Below are positions 8,994 through 18,172 of a stretch of DNA of 64,000 nucleotides, piece by piece. The position numbers and the translations under genes were made by a program. The stretch's first letter is position 1. Each line of letters starts with the position of its first letter. This DNA is from Lachnospiraceae bacterium. Its GTDB lineage: Bacteria; Bacillota; Clostridia; Lachnospirales; Lachnospiraceae. The stretch is taken from the NCBI GenBank assembly GCA_021770345.1, contig JAETRD010000001.1:124001-188000 (forward strand), read 5' to 3'. The notes beneath the pieces were generated by a model. That model did no database searches and was not told where the DNA came from. It saw only the letters and a list, made by a program, of their open reading frames with translations.

Positions 8994-10430
8994 CTATTCC
9001 GTTACGGTCACCCCGGCTGCCTCCTGTCCCGCAGCCCACTTCTGGTTCCACTCGTCCATAATTTCATCTAAGGTCCGCTCCCCGTAAAGCGCTGCCTCTA
9101 AGATTGCGCAGTCCGGATAGTCATCGTTATTGATGCCGACCTCGCCGTAATTGTTTACGTTGTCAAAAAGATCCTCCTCACCTGCGGGAGCCGGGTTGTT
9201 CGACAGCAGTTCCACGCCCTCGAAATCAGCAAGCACATCCGGGTACGGCGCATCTTTGCGTGCCGGAATGCTTCCCTCATCCTCATAAATACTGGATTCC
9301 TCAATCAGCCATTTCAGATACAGCATCGCCGCGATCTGATTTTCCTCGGGTGCGTCCTTCGCAATACCAAACCCATAGTTTCCGCCCGCGCCCGCATACT
9401 GTTTTCCGTCCACGGTAATCGGGAACGGCATGTAGCCGATATCGTCCGGATTGTCCCCGGCTTCCTTAAACTGATTTACACACCAGGACCCGAGCACCAT
9501 CGTCGCGATCTCACCGTTGTTGATTCTTGTCTTTGAGGACTCCCAGTCGGTGCTTGCCGGATCCTCCTCGATAAGTCCGCGTGCGACCGACTCATACAGA
9601 CAGTAATATACCGCATAAGGTCCCGTCATATCGTCCCTCTTTGCAAACGGGTCTTTCATGTAGGGCATTTTATTTTTAAAGTCCGGGTCTCCAGTCGCCG
9701 CAACGTCCGTGTACGCATCCCATGCGCCCATCGGCCAGCCTGCCGCAAAATTGGTGTAAAGCGGAATCGACTCCGTGTTATCCTTAATCAACTGTAAGTC
9801 CGCAAGGAACTCGTCCGGCGTCTTCGGCATTTCGGTGATGCCTGCCTCTGCCCATACCTTTTTGTTATATGCGATACCGGACGCCGTGCCTCCGTTTGCG
9901 ATACCGTACACCTTTTCGCCGAATGTTTTTTCCTCGCAAAAATTGTAAATCGCGTCCAGTGTTCCGTAATCGCCCAGCGGAATAAAGTAATTTTCCAGCT
10001 CGTTCTTCGCAACCGACGTCGGAATGAAGCAGAGCTCGCCCCAGTCTCCGGTTGTCAGACGAAGGTTTAACGACTCCTCATAGTCGGTAATCCCTTCATA
10101 TTCTACCGTGATATTGGGATACAATGCCATAAACTGATCCGCATAGCCCTTGTACACCGTATCCACAATGTCAGTCCGGTTTGTCAGAATTTTTACCGAC
10201 GCGGTAAGGTCCTTATAGTCCTCTCCTACCGTGATTGCGTCGATGGACGGAACGCCGCTTTCCGTTCCTCCTCCAACGGCCCCCCCTCCGGCTTCTGTGG
10301 CTGCCACTCCGTTGTTGTCTGCGCCGTCCGTACCGGCCGCGCTGTCATTCCCCCCGCAAGCCGCCAGGCTCATTGTCATTCCGGCTACCAGCGCAAGCGC
10401 CATTGTTCTTTTTAAACTTTTCTTTTTCAT
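8994..10430 (-). CDS. Extracellular solute-binding lipoprotein for mannooligosaccharides
   Basis: A 478-aa family 1 solute-binding protein and the first gene of the transport/catabolic operon. Residues 1-25 are a lipoprotein signal with the lipobox LAAC (Cys25), followed by an Ala/Gly-rich linker to about residue 65. The mature part has SBP features such as NRTDIVDTVYKGYADQF and a Trp-rich C-terminal half. It should capture oligosaccharides at the cell surface and deliver them to the two permeases. The mannan substrate is inferred from the GH130/epimerase/GH36 neighbours. A promoter and candidate operators lie directly upstream. Confidence 0.92.
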   Translation of the reverse strand: MKKKSLKRTMALALVAGMTMSLAACGGNDSAAGTDGADNNGVAATEAGGGAVGGGTESGVPSIDAITVGEDYKDLTASVKILTNRTDIVDTVYKGYADQFMALYPNITVEYEGITDYEESLNLRLTTGDWGELCFIPTSVAKNELENYFIPLGDYGTLDAIYNFCEEKTFGEKVYGIANGGTASGIAYNKKVWAEAGITEMPKTPDEFLADLQLIKDNTESIPLYTNFAAGWPMGAWDAYTDVAATGDPDFKNKMPYMKDPFAKRDDMTGPYAVYYCLYESVARGLIEEDPASTDWESSKTRINNGEIATMVLGSWCVNQFKEAGDNPDDIGYMPFPITVDGKQYAGAGGNYGFGIAKDAPEENQIAAMLYLKWLIEESSIYEDEGSIPARKDAPYPDVLADFEGVELLSNNPAPAGEEDLFDNVNNYGEVGINNDDYPDCAILEAALYGERTLDEIMDEWNQKWAAGQEAAGVTVTE

Positions 10431-10458
10431 TTTATTTCCTCCTTTTTAAGTTAAATTT

Positions 10459-10487
10459 ATATTAACATTACACATGCCGTTTTTCAA
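10459..10487 (-). promoter_or_regulatory. Sigma-A promoter of the mannan operon
   Basis: Reading the minus strand, TTGAAA (10482-10487) and TAATAT (10459-10464) are separated by 17 bp. The site is about 30 bp upstream of the solute-binding protein start, and an AAGGAGG lies between. The surrounding 200 bp is unusually AT-rich for this window. Confidence 0.75.
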
Positions 10488-10577
10488 GTTGTTTTGTTAC
10501 TTTTGCTGTCTTTCTCCATTTTGCATAGTTTTTTCTCATCATTTTGTTTGTTTTGCCTAAGTTTTTAATCTATTTTT

Positions 10578-10632
10578 AGGTTAATTAACTTCATTTAAAC
10601 TTAAATTTATTTAGTTTTTTAATTTAAGTAAA
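10578..10632. promoter_or_regulatory. Candidate operator cluster upstream of the mannan operon
   Basis: Several related AT-rich palindromic words lie between the LacI gene and the operon promoter: the 10-bp palindrome GTTAATTAAC (about 10579-10588), and an inverted repeat ACTTAAATT...AATTTAAGT with a 13-bp gap (about 10602-10632). A further TTAAGTTAAATT overlaps the leader near 10446-10457. A LacI-family protein is encoded next door, so these are plausible binding sites, though they lack the usual central CG of LacI operators. Confidence 0.4.
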
Positions 10633-10642
10633 GAAAGATTAT

Positions 10643-10676
10643 AAAAAAGCAGGGATTATTCTCCGATAACCCCTGC
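10643..10676 (-). terminator. Rho-independent terminator after the LacI gene
   Basis: On the minus strand GCAGGGGTTA and TAATCCCTGC form a stem with an eight-base loop, followed directly by six T residues. It separates the LacI gene from the transport operon, so the two are separate transcripts. Confidence 0.88.
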
Positions 10677-10759
10677 CTCTTACAAACCGCAATATTCTTT
10701 TCCACACTATTTCTTCATGATATTCTCTTCCGTAACATTCTTTTCTGCGGTATCCGCTT

Positions 10760-11782
10760 CTACGATATCCTTTTTACGCTGTCTTTTTCCACCAGATGTC
10801 CCTCGACAATATGAATCCCTCTTCGGTAATTATCTCCCTGCATTTTTTTCAGCAGCGTGCGGATGGTCTGTCTGGCCATCTCCCTCATGTCCACTTCGTA
10901 AGTCGTGATTCCCACCGCACAAAGCCCCGGGAACAGATAATTGTCATACCCGGCCACGGAGATATCCTCCGGCACCCGATAGCCACGGCTGTTTAATTTT
11001 CGAATCAGTGTGCTCGCCGTCAGATCGCAGTTGCAGAAAAACGCCGTCGGCATATCTTCCTCGGGAAGCTCGATCAGATTGTCTCCGTCGATAATGCAGT
11101 CCTCCCTGCGCCGATCCTCGATCAACCACTTTTTCTGCGGCTGTTCCCCGTGCTCGAGCAGCGCCTTGACATAGCCAAGATATCGATCTGTGATGGAGCC
11201 GGTCGCAAGCAGCGTCCCCACATAGGCAATTTTCCGGTGTCCGTTTTCAAACAGATAATTTGTCATCTGATACGCTCCGTAATAGCTGTCTGAGATCACC
11301 GCATCCATATCCTGTCTCTCGTTGCAGAAATCCAGACAGACCAGCGGAACACCCGCCGATTCATTCAGAAAATTCAGATAGGAATCCCCGACCTTCCCGA
11401 TCACGATCAGGCCGTCCACTTTCTGATCCTGCACAAGTTTCGGCAGCTCGTTTCCGCGCTCGGCCTCACCAGTGACTGCTTCCATCATTGTAAAGCAATC
11501 CTTTGCCACCGCTTTTGTCGCCAGCTGCTGATACATCTGCCAGTAAAAGGAATCATATTTATCCAGATAGCGATCCGCAATCAGCACGCCGATGTTATAG
11601 CTCCTCTGATTCTCTTTCCGCTGGCTTGCGGGCGGCTGATATCCCAGTTCCTCCGCAAGCAGCCTGATCTTTTCCCGCAGTTCATCGCTGACGCCCTTTT
11701 GCCCGGACAATGCCTTCGACACCGTCACGGTGCTGACTCCCAGTCGCTCCGCGATATCCGCTAGTTTTACCGCTTTTGCCAT
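10760..11782 (-). CDS. LacI-family transcriptional regulator of mannan genes
   Basis: A regulator of about 340 aa with an N-terminal helix-turn-helix (KLADIAERLGVSTVTVSKALSGQKGVSDELR) and a periplasmic-binding-like effector domain (IGVLIADRYLDKYDSFYWQM, then ISVAGYDNYLFPG near the C-terminus). It is encoded between the operon and the phosphomutase and probably controls both in response to a mannan-derived sugar. Starts further upstream are open, but MAKAVKLADIAERLG matches family N-termini. The start lies 13 nt after AGGAG within the conserved leader core described separately; a Met at 11794 is only one base from that AGGAG and is unlikely. Confidence 0.9.
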   Translation of the reverse strand: MAKAVKLADIAERLGVSTVTVSKALSGQKGVSDELREKIRLLAEELGYQPPASQRKENQRSYNIGVLIADRYLDKYDSFYWQMYQQLATKAVAKDCFTMMEAVTGEAERGNELPKLVQDQKVDGLIVIGKVGDSYLNFLNESAGVPLVCLDFCNERQDMDAVISDSYYGAYQMTNYLFENGHRKIAYVGTLLATGSITDRYLGYVKALLEHGEQPQKKWLIEDRRREDCIIDGDNLIELPEEDMPTAFFCNCDLTASTLIRKLNSRGYRVPEDISVAGYDNYLFPGLCAVGITTYEVDMREMARQTIRTLLKKMQGDNYRRGIHIVEGHLVEKDSVKRIS

Positions 11783-11861
11783 TTTTATAACCATGCTCCT
11801 TTCTGAGCTTGTCAATTCAGGTGCGCGCAAATTGACGGGTTAAAAATTATAACTCTGAACC
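11780..11861 (-). repeat. Composite leader element, LacI copy
   Basis: On the minus strand the LacI leader contains a weak GGTT...AACC hairpin (11838-11861), a second hairpin GTCAATT...AATTGAC (11811-11836) and the 16-nt core AGAAAGGAGCATGGTT (11789-11804), then ATAAAA and the start ATG. The same core recurs before three other genes in this window. Confidence 0.7.
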
Positions 11862-11880
11862 TTGCACCTCCGGTATTTTT

Positions 11881-13596
11881 CTATTTCAGCAAATCCTCTT
11901 TCAGCGCCGCAAGCCTTCTGTCCGCGTCCGCAAGCGAGCTTCCGCGGACACCAAAGTAATATTTGATCTTCGGCTCCGTGCCGGACGGCCGCATGCAGCA
12001 CCACGCATTGTCCGAAAGCTCATAGTACAGCACATTTGACGACGGGAGTCCTGTCTTCGCCACCTCTCCCGTCTCCATATCGCGCCGCACGTCCTCCTTA
12101 TAATCCCGAACCGCAAGTACCTTACATCCGCCAAGCTCACGCGGCGGATTGCTTCGCGCGTCCGCCATCAGCTGCGCAATCTGCGCTGCGCCGTCAATCC
12201 CCTTTAAGGTCTTTGTCTCAAGGCCCTCGCGGTAATAACCGTACTTCTCATACAGCGCAAGCATCGCATCCCACAGCGTCATCCCCTGCTTTTTGTACCA
12301 GGAGGCCACCTCGCAGAGCATCATCACCGCCACGCATGCGTCCTTGTCCCGCGCGTAAGTGCCCGCAAGGCACCCGTAGCTCTCCTCAAGGCCGAACACA
12401 TAGTGACAGCTGTTCTGCTGTTCGAAAAGCTTAATCTGCTCGCCGATATACTTAAACCCGGTCAAAACTTCGATCAGCTGCACGCCGTAGGCCGCCGCGA
12501 CCGCCTTTGCCATATCGGTCGTCACGATCGTCTCCACAAGCGCCGGCCGCTCCGGCATCGTCCCCGTCGCCGTCCGCTCCCGCAGGATATAGTCCGCGAT
12601 CAGCATGCCGGACATATTCCCGGTAAAGCTCACATACTCACCGGTTTTCGTATCTTTACAGTACACGCCGAGGCGGTCCGCATCCGGGTCGGTCGCAAGC
12701 ACGATATCGGCGTCCGTCTCTTTTGCAAGCGCAAGCGCGAGTGTAAAGGCTTTCGGGGATTCCGGATTCGGGTAGGCCACGGTCGGGAAATTGCCGTCCG
12801 GCAGTTCCTGCTCCTTCACGACATAGACATGTTCAAAACCCAGTTCACGCAGCACACGGCGCACGGGAAAATTTCCCGTCCCGTGGAGCGGCGTGTACAC
12901 AATCTTAATGTCCCCCGCCATCTCCCTGATGACCTCCGGATGGATGGACTGCTTTTTTAACTCTTCCATATAGCGGTCGTCAAGCTCTTTTCCGATCACC
13001 CGGTAGAGTCCCGCCTGCACCGCCGCTTCCTTCTCCATCGTTTTTACCTGAGCAAAGGAAGTCACCTTCGCGACTTCCGCGAGGATATTTTTATCGTGCG
13101 GCGGCGTGATCTGCGCGCCGTCCTCCCAGTATACCTTGTAGCCGTTATACTCCCTCGGATTGTGGCTGGCCGTAATCACAATTCCCGCAATGCAGCCGAG
13201 CTCGCGCACCGCAAACGAAAGCTCCGGCGTCGGGCGGAGGCTGTCGAACACATACGCCCTGATTCCGTTCGCATTCAGGCACAGCGCCGCCTCGTCGGCA
13301 AATTCCGCGGACATGATTCTGGAATCATAGGCGATTGCCACGCCCTTCTCCTGCCCGTTCTGCGAGAGAATATAATTCGCAAGTCCCTGCGTCGCCTGGC
13401 GCACCGTATAGATATTCATGCGGTTGGTACCCGCCCCGATGACCCCGCGCAGTCCACCGGTCCCAAACTCCAACTGACGGTAGAAGCGGTCCTCGATTTC
13501 CGCCTCATTTCCCTCCAACGCCTTAAGCTCCGCCCTCGTCGCCTCATCGAAATACGGGTCTGTGCACCACTGCCGGTATATCTCCATATAGTCCAT
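11881..13596 (-). CDS. Phosphoglucomutase/phosphomannomutase (alpha-D-phosphohexomutase)
   Basis: A 571-aa enzyme of the alpha-D-phosphohexomutase superfamily, the size of Firmicute PgcA-type proteins. The phosphoserine loop TASHNP places the catalytic Ser at 144, and the metal loop DPDADRLGV is present near residue 305. CMRPSGTEPKIKYYFG near the C-terminus is the phosphate-binding loop. In this locus it would move the phosphate of mannose-1-P (from the GH130 enzymes) or glucose-1-P to C6 for glycolysis. It lies upstream of the LacI gene on the same strand with its own promoter. Which hexose is preferred cannot be read from sequence. Confidence 0.92.
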   Translation of the reverse strand: MDYMEIYRQWCTDPYFDEATRAELKALEGNEAEIEDRFYRQLEFGTGGLRGVIGAGTNRMNIYTVRQATQGLANYILSQNGQEKGVAIAYDSRIMSAEFADEAALCLNANGIRAYVFDSLRPTPELSFAVRELGCIAGIVITASHNPREYNGYKVYWEDGAQITPPHDKNILAEVAKVTSFAQVKTMEKEAAVQAGLYRVIGKELDDRYMEELKKQSIHPEVIREMAGDIKIVYTPLHGTGNFPVRRVLRELGFEHVYVVKEQELPDGNFPTVAYPNPESPKAFTLALALAKETDADIVLATDPDADRLGVYCKDTKTGEYVSFTGNMSGMLIADYILRERTATGTMPERPALVETIVTTDMAKAVAAAYGVQLIEVLTGFKYIGEQIKLFEQQNSCHYVFGLEESYGCLAGTYARDKDACVAVMMLCEVASWYKKQGMTLWDAMLALYEKYGYYREGLETKTLKGIDGAAQIAQLMADARSNPPRELGGCKVLAVRDYKEDVRRDMETGEVAKTGLPSSNVLYYELSDNAWCCMRPSGTEPKIKYYFGVRGSSLADADRRLAALKEDLLK

Positions 13597-13656
13597 TGTC
13601 GTCTCTCCTTTTCCGTTTGATTCTCTGTCTCGTCTCTGTTTTTAATTTCTTATCTG

Positions 13657-13685
13657 ATTATAAACCTTTTTTAGCCTTTTGTAAA
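13657..13685 (-). promoter_or_regulatory. Sigma-A promoter of the phosphomutase gene
   Basis: Minus-strand TTTACA (13680-13685) and a perfect TATAAT (13657-13662) are separated by 17 bp, about 60 bp before the phosphomutase start. Confidence 0.82.
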
Positions 13686-13735
13686 CTAATTTTAGTTAAA
13701 CAGTTTGGCCTGCTGTCAAAAGCCTTCCCTCCAGA

Positions 13736-14452
13736 CTATTCCAATTTTTGTTTCTTCAAAAGTATGCCACATATGATTACCGCCGCAAAAAAGACAAGAA
13801 TTAGATACCACAGATTTTCAAGACAAAAGCCACTATTAAGCATCAATCGGTATCCCCAGAAAGCGGGGAAAACACGCCCTGCCATTTCAAGAAAATCGGG
13901 CAGCAAATCAATGGGAAACATAATTCCCGAAAGCATAATTGAGGGTAGAAACACTAACTGCGCGATCATCGTCAGTTTCGCCTGATTTTTTATAATGAGT
14001 CCTAAAATACTCCCTATACTTAACGACACAATCAAGTATATAGCGAGTGCAAAAAAGAAAGTTGGGAGTTGTGCCGGCAAAACTGCTTCGAATAATACGA
14101 AAGCCAGCAGCGCTATCACGGAACAGGCAATCATCAAATGGATAAATGCGGAAAGAAACATCGTAACAAGACCGGAATAGACAGGTACTCCGTTTGCTTT
14201 ATAAACTTTTTTTATGTCACTTCCGTAAGTTTCTATCAATGACGGCGGCAATCCGATAAACGCTCCCATTGAAACACACATCACAATCATAGACTGGATA
14301 AGCGTACTTCTCATATCCGGCATAACGGAAGTGAAAATACCGCCCATAAGAAGAAAGAAAATAAGCGGAACGACATAGCAGGTGACGAACAAGGATTTGC
14401 TTCGTATATCCAGTTTCCACTGTAACGCAACACTATATAAAACCCCACTCAT
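13736..14452 (-). CDS. ABC-2 type transporter permease
   Basis: A 238-aa membrane protein with about six hydrophobic segments and the ABC-2 layout (an early helix pair, then a cluster ending in IILVFFAAVIICGILLKKQKLE-like sequence). It overlaps the ATPase gene by 4 bp and would form the export channel of that transporter. Base composition is lower in GC than the mannan locus, as for the two genes upstream. Substrate unknown; such MerR-linked exporters often handle drugs or peptides. Confidence 0.87.
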   Translation of the reverse strand: MSGVLYSVALQWKLDIRSKSLFVTCYVVPLIFFLLMGGIFTSVMPDMRSTLIQSMIVMCVSMGAFIGLPPSLIETYGSDIKKVYKANGVPVYSGLVTMFLSAFIHLMIACSVIALLAFVLFEAVLPAQLPTFFFALAIYLIVSLSIGSILGLIIKNQAKLTMIAQLVFLPSIMLSGIMFPIDLLPDFLEMAGRVFPAFWGYRLMLNSGFCLENLWYLILVFFAAVIICGILLKKQKLE

Positions 14453-15264
14453 TCTGCCTCCCTCCCTGTCATTTCCATAAAATGCTGTTCCAGCGTACCG
14501 CGGTCAACTTTAATATCTGACACATGAATTTCCTTTTGTTTCAACTCGCCAAGCAGAGAAATCAAAGTGTCTTCAATATTGTCCGTTTCAAAAGTGCCAT
14601 CCCCCTGCTGTGTTTTGATATGGATCACATATTTTTTTCCAACTTTGTCTGTCAGTTCTGTCGCTGTGCCGCAAAATACAATCGTTCCGTGACTTAAAAT
14701 AGCGATGCGGTCACATAAGGCTTCCACTTCCGCCATATCGTGACTTGCCAAAACAATCGTTTTCCCCTGTGATTTGAACTTTCGGATTTGCTCGTGAAGT
14801 GAAACCCTGCCCAGGGCATCAAGCCCCGCGGTCGGCTCATCGAGAAAAATAATATCCGGGTTACTGATCAGTGCAAGGGCGAGATGCAGCCGTCTTTTTT
14901 GCCCTGTAGACAGCTGGATATACTGCTTTTTTTCAATTTCTTCGATACCAAGCGTATGAAGCATAGAGCGGTCAATCTTTGCCCTGTTCCATTTTGCAAA
15001 CAGCCCTACGGCCTCCATCGGTTTGATATGGGCGGGCAAGGATGACGACTGCAGCTGAATCCCTATTTTCCCGTTTACGATAATTGCACCGCTGTCATAG
15101 TTTCTCAAACCCTCAATACATTCAAGGGCTGTCGTTTTTCCTGCTCCGTTTACGCCGAGCAGAGAAAAAACTTCCCCTTTTTCGATCTGAAAATCAAGTC
15201 CCTTAAGAACCATATGGCTGCCATAACTTTTCCTTAACCCGCGAACCTGTATTGCACAATTCAT
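14449..15264 (-). CDS. ABC transporter ATP-binding protein
   Basis: A 271-aa ATPase with Walker A GVNGAGKTTALE (about residues 37-48), signature LSTGQKRRLHLALAL (about 117-131), Walker B IIFLDEPTAGLDA and the switch His in LASHDMAEVEALCDR. The C-terminal 60 residues are the extension common in multidrug or antibiotic exporters. Start and stop overlap both neighbouring genes by 4 bp, so the three are translated together. Confidence 0.93.
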   Translation of the reverse strand: MNCAIQVRGLRKSYGSHMVLKGLDFQIEKGEVFSLLGVNGAGKTTALECIEGLRNYDSGAIIVNGKIGIQLQSSSLPAHIKPMEAVGLFAKWNRAKIDRSMLHTLGIEEIEKKQYIQLSTGQKRRLHLALALISNPDIIFLDEPTAGLDALGRVSLHEQIRKFKSQGKTIVLASHDMAEVEALCDRIAILSHGTIVFCGTATELTDKVGKKYVIHIKTQQGDGTFETDNIEDTLISLLGELKQKEIHVSDIKVDRGTLEQHFMEMTGREAE

Positions 15265-16067
15265 CGTTTCACCTCCATCTCCCCGAACGGATTTACTCCG
15301 AGTCTTGAAAAGTAGACTTGCAAAGCCGGCTCTATATAGTCGTTTACGATTTTTTGTCTCTCTTCCCAGGCATTTGCAGCCGTATCAATATTGCCTATTT
15401 CCATCAATTTCGGCAGCATACTCATATCGCCGTTCGTAAATTCCATAATCAAACCCCAATACGCTTTTACAACCTGTTGACATTTTTCGCTTTCGGAGGG
15501 TACATTTTCCTTTTGAAGCCGTACGATTTCGTCACTCAGACGGTTAAATCTGTCCATAAAATTTAAGCCGCTTTCTTTATCAAATTGATTGCGGATATAG
15601 TCAAGCGTATCATCATCAAAACGCTTAATGAGATAGTAAGAGTCATTTTTCATTTGCAGATTGACAATAATATCTGCATACTTCTTAAAATCGACGGTCT
15701 GCATTTGCAACACTTCTGCTTTTAACTGTTCGATTGCCGTCAAAGAAGCGGTTAGCTGCTCTATTTTCCCCCGTATGTCATCCGCCTGTTGTGCAAGAGC
15801 GTTTGCAACATCCGTCGGCTTCTCTAAAGAATTTAAGCATTGCTTTATATCATCCAAAGAAAATCCTAATGATTTCAAGGACACAATCTGATGAAGTATC
15901 ACCAAATCTTTATCTGTATAAAGCCTGCGCCCGCCCACGCTTTCTGCCGACGGAGGGAGTAACCCCTCTTTGTCGTAATATTGCAGCGTTCGGACAGTGA
16001 TTCCCATTTTCTTCGCAACTTCTCCAACTGTCATATATCCATCCGGAATTGCTCTGTATTTTGCCAT
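15261..16067 (-). CDS. MerR-family transcriptional regulator
   Basis: A 268-aa regulator with a classical MerR N-terminus (MTVGEVAKKMGITVRTLQYY, then GGRRLYTDKDL), a long dimerisation helix (about residues 85-125) and a C-terminal domain of about 130 residues with similarity to the antibiotic-sensing half of TipA-like proteins (YIRNQFDKE...FTNGD). It heads the operon with the ABC-2 exporter and likely activates it when its ligand is bound. AGGAGG precedes the start. Confidence 0.9.
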   Translation of the reverse strand: MAKYRAIPDGYMTVGEVAKKMGITVRTLQYYDKEGLLPPSAESVGGRRLYTDKDLVILHQIVSLKSLGFSLDDIKQCLNSLEKPTDVANALAQQADDIRGKIEQLTASLTAIEQLKAEVLQMQTVDFKKYADIIVNLQMKNDSYYLIKRFDDDTLDYIRNQFDKESGLNFMDRFNRLSDEIVRLQKENVPSESEKCQQVVKAYWGLIMEFTNGDMSMLPKLMEIGNIDTAANAWEERQKIVNDYIEPALQVYFSRLGVNPFGEMEVKR

Positions 16068-16125
16068 CGTCTTTTACCTCCTGAAACATACTATAAATGA
16101 TTACGCGACGTCACAAGCAAGACCT

Positions 16126-16166
16126 TTTCGGAAAAATTTTCAGGCGGCAAAGATTTCTCTGCCGCC
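16126..16166 (-). terminator. Terminator after the CapA-like gene
   Basis: On the minus strand GGCGGCAGAG and CTTTGCCGCC pair around a short loop and are followed by a T-rich run. It lies about 60 bp after the CapA-like stop and separates it from the MerR operon. Confidence 0.75.
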
Positions 16167-16227
16167 CTTCTGAACGCTTTTCTCTTATTGTACACGCTCC
16201 GCCACTCCATAAACGGAGGAATCACTG

Positions 16228-17472
16228 TTATTCCGTCCCGACGCTTCCGTCCGCTCCGATTTCGGCCCCGGAGATCCCGTTCAGATAGCCGAGGATTTCC
16301 TCCGCCGCACTGCCCTCCGCCAGGCTCGTCACACCGTCCGACGCGCGCACCGGAAGCAGGCGGTAAGAGGCTTCCCCCACCGCAGGCACCGTGATCTCCA
16401 CCACGACGGAGCGGTCGATCGTCCGCCCGAAGATAAAATTGCCCAGACTGTAAAACACCGGTTTCCCGTCTATGAGCTCTACGCCCTGCAGACAGTGCGT
16501 GTGCGACCCGGCCACGAGGTCCGCCCCTGCGGCAATGCATTTTTCGGCTATTTTCTTCTGATAGTCCTCGGGATAAGCCGCATGCTCCACGCCCCAGTGG
16601 GGATAGACCACAAGAAAATCACATGTCCTTTTCCCCTCCTCCACAAGCTCCAAAAGTCTGGTCTCGTCGTAGCAGGAAAAGATGCCGGGCGTGCTCTGCT
16701 CAACCTTCCAGTCCCCGGTCGGAATCACCCGCGACACCGCGAGAAAACCGAATTTCTTCCCGTTTGCCTCGATCACCTGAATCTGCTCGGCCCGCTCCAC
16801 GCTCTCCCCGGCTCCGCCGTATAATATCCCCTCGGAATCGAGCACCGCAAATGTGTCGGACAGCGCCTCTTTTCCGTAATCCAGCGTGTGATTGTTCGCA
16901 AGCGACACGACATCCACGCCGAGCTCTGTGAGCGCTCTCCCGTAGGAAGGGGCACACCGGAACGTAAACTGTTTGTCGGGAACCGCCTCCCCTCTGTCGC
17001 TGAACGGGAACTCGTTGTTCACCAGCAGGATATCCGCCCCGGTCAGCCGCACAAGCAATTCCTCCGACACAACTCCACGAATCCCGGAGGCGTCATAGCC
17101 CGCCTGAAAGGCGTTCGCAAACAGCACGTCCCCGGTAATCAGAATCGTGGTGTCCCCTGCGGGCTCTGCATCCCCCGCGGTGTCCGGCTCCGTCCCCGCT
17201 TCCGTGGCATCCGCTCCCGGTTCCGCGTCCTCCGTCCCGGCTCCCGCCGCGTCCGGCCTCTCGTCCTCTGTCCGCTCCGCCTCCGACCCGACCTGCGCCT
17301 CGCCCGGCCCGCCGGTTTCCGCGCCCGGTGTTTCGTCCGCCCCGCTTCCCGCTGCCATATCCGGCTCCGCCGGCTTCCCCTGCCGGTTTCCCGCCAGCAC
17401 AAGAGCGGCCAAAAGCCCCGCCGCGGTCAGCAGCGACAACACATATAACACAATTCGAACCGTCTTATTCAT
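16228..17472 (-). CDS. CapA/PgsA-family metallophosphatase-like membrane protein
   Basis: A 414-aa protein with one N-terminal membrane segment (residues about 7-28), a low-complexity Glu/Ala/Gly/Asp-rich linker (about 30-108), then a CapA-type calcineurin-like domain. Conserved blocks are TTILITGDVLFAN, LVNNEFPFSD, VVSLANNHTLDYG, VYPHWGVEH and AGSHTHCLQG; these provide the His, Asn and Asp ligands of the family. CapA proteins take part in poly-gamma-glutamate synthesis, but isolated copies outside capBC loci, as here, have no settled role. The extracellular domain is inferred from the anchor. Confidence 0.88.
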   Translation of the reverse strand: MNKTVRIVLYVLSLLTAAGLLAALVLAGNRQGKPAEPDMAAGSGADETPGAETGGPGEAQVGSEAERTEDERPDAAGAGTEDAEPGADATEAGTEPDTAGDAEPAGDTTILITGDVLFANAFQAGYDASGIRGVVSEELLVRLTGADILLVNNEFPFSDRGEAVPDKQFTFRCAPSYGRALTELGVDVVSLANNHTLDYGKEALSDTFAVLDSEGILYGGAGESVERAEQIQVIEANGKKFGFLAVSRVIPTGDWKVEQSTPGIFSCYDETRLLELVEEGKRTCDFLVVYPHWGVEHAAYPEDYQKKIAEKCIAAGADLVAGSHTHCLQGVELIDGKPVFYSLGNFIFGRTIDRSVVVEITVPAVGEASYRLLPVRASDGVTSLAEGSAAEEILGYLNGISGAEIGADGSVGTE

Positions 17473-17648
17473 AATCCCTCACCCTCCGTTTTCTGCATAT
17501 TCATAATCATGCAAAAACACTCTTTTGTTTGGTTATTTGTCGTGTTTTAATTATAACAGAGGGACCGTGTTTTTGCATTTTTATTTTATTCGGGAACAAA
17601 CGAAGGAAGTTGAAAAATGGGGAAACTGAAACGCCCCAATGACTGCAT

Positions 17649-18140
17649 CTATACGGAAACAGAGAGATTCGTACCGGCTTCCGTTTGGGCTGTTTCTCCG
17701 GTTTTCGTATAGATTACAGGTTCTATCTTAATCGCTTCCGCTGTTTCTTCCGCAGATATGCCGTTATCTGTACCGGTCTGATTCGGATCAGTCTTTTCGT
17801 CCAATGCGGCCTTTCCGCTGACACTGACCGTATCCCCATTCCGGCTTTCCGCTATCCTCTTTTCCAGTTCCTCACGTTCTTCCCTGCGCTTCTGAATAGC
17901 GTTTTCCTGCTCTGTTTTCGCTTTTTCTCTTGCCTCCCTGGCGTCCTCCTTCATTCCTTTTTCAGCTATCTTCTGGTAGTCCTCCGCTTTATCTGCAAAT
18001 TCGCCGGCATATCCCATTGCCCGCTCCATAACGGCTGTATCTCCTCTCCGCTCTGCTTCTTTATAAACACGGAACGGTGTGTTCAGCAGTTTCATATTCA
18101 TGCTCGCCCCTGTAAGGCCTTCCATCGTTTTCGTATGCAT
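17649..18140 (-). CDS. Small coiled-coil protein of unknown function
   Basis: A 163-aa protein I do not recognise. Residues 30-105 are rich in Glu, Lys and Arg (EDAREAREKAKTEQENAIQK) and should form a long helix or coiled coil. The C-terminal 55 residues are polar and Thr-rich, ending TNLSVSV. It has no signal peptide or membrane segment. It is the last gene of the LytTR/kinase operon, 32 bp after the 107-aa gene, with AAGGAGG before the start. It may be a product or target of that regulatory system. Confidence 0.75.
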   Translation of the reverse strand: MHTKTMEGLTGASMNMKLLNTPFRVYKEAERRGDTAVMERAMGYAGEFADKAEDYQKIAEKGMKEDAREAREKAKTEQENAIQKRREEREELEKRIAESRNGDTVSVSGKAALDEKTDPNQTGTDNGISAEETAEAIKIEPVIYTKTGETAQTEAGTNLSVSV

Positions 18141-18172
18141 AATTATCCCTCCTTTGAATGAAAATTTCCGAT

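Noticed and set aside
11783-11830. Upstream starts of the LacI gene (11794 and 11830)
   Set aside because: They add residues unlike LacI N-termini, and 11794 is one base from AGGAG.
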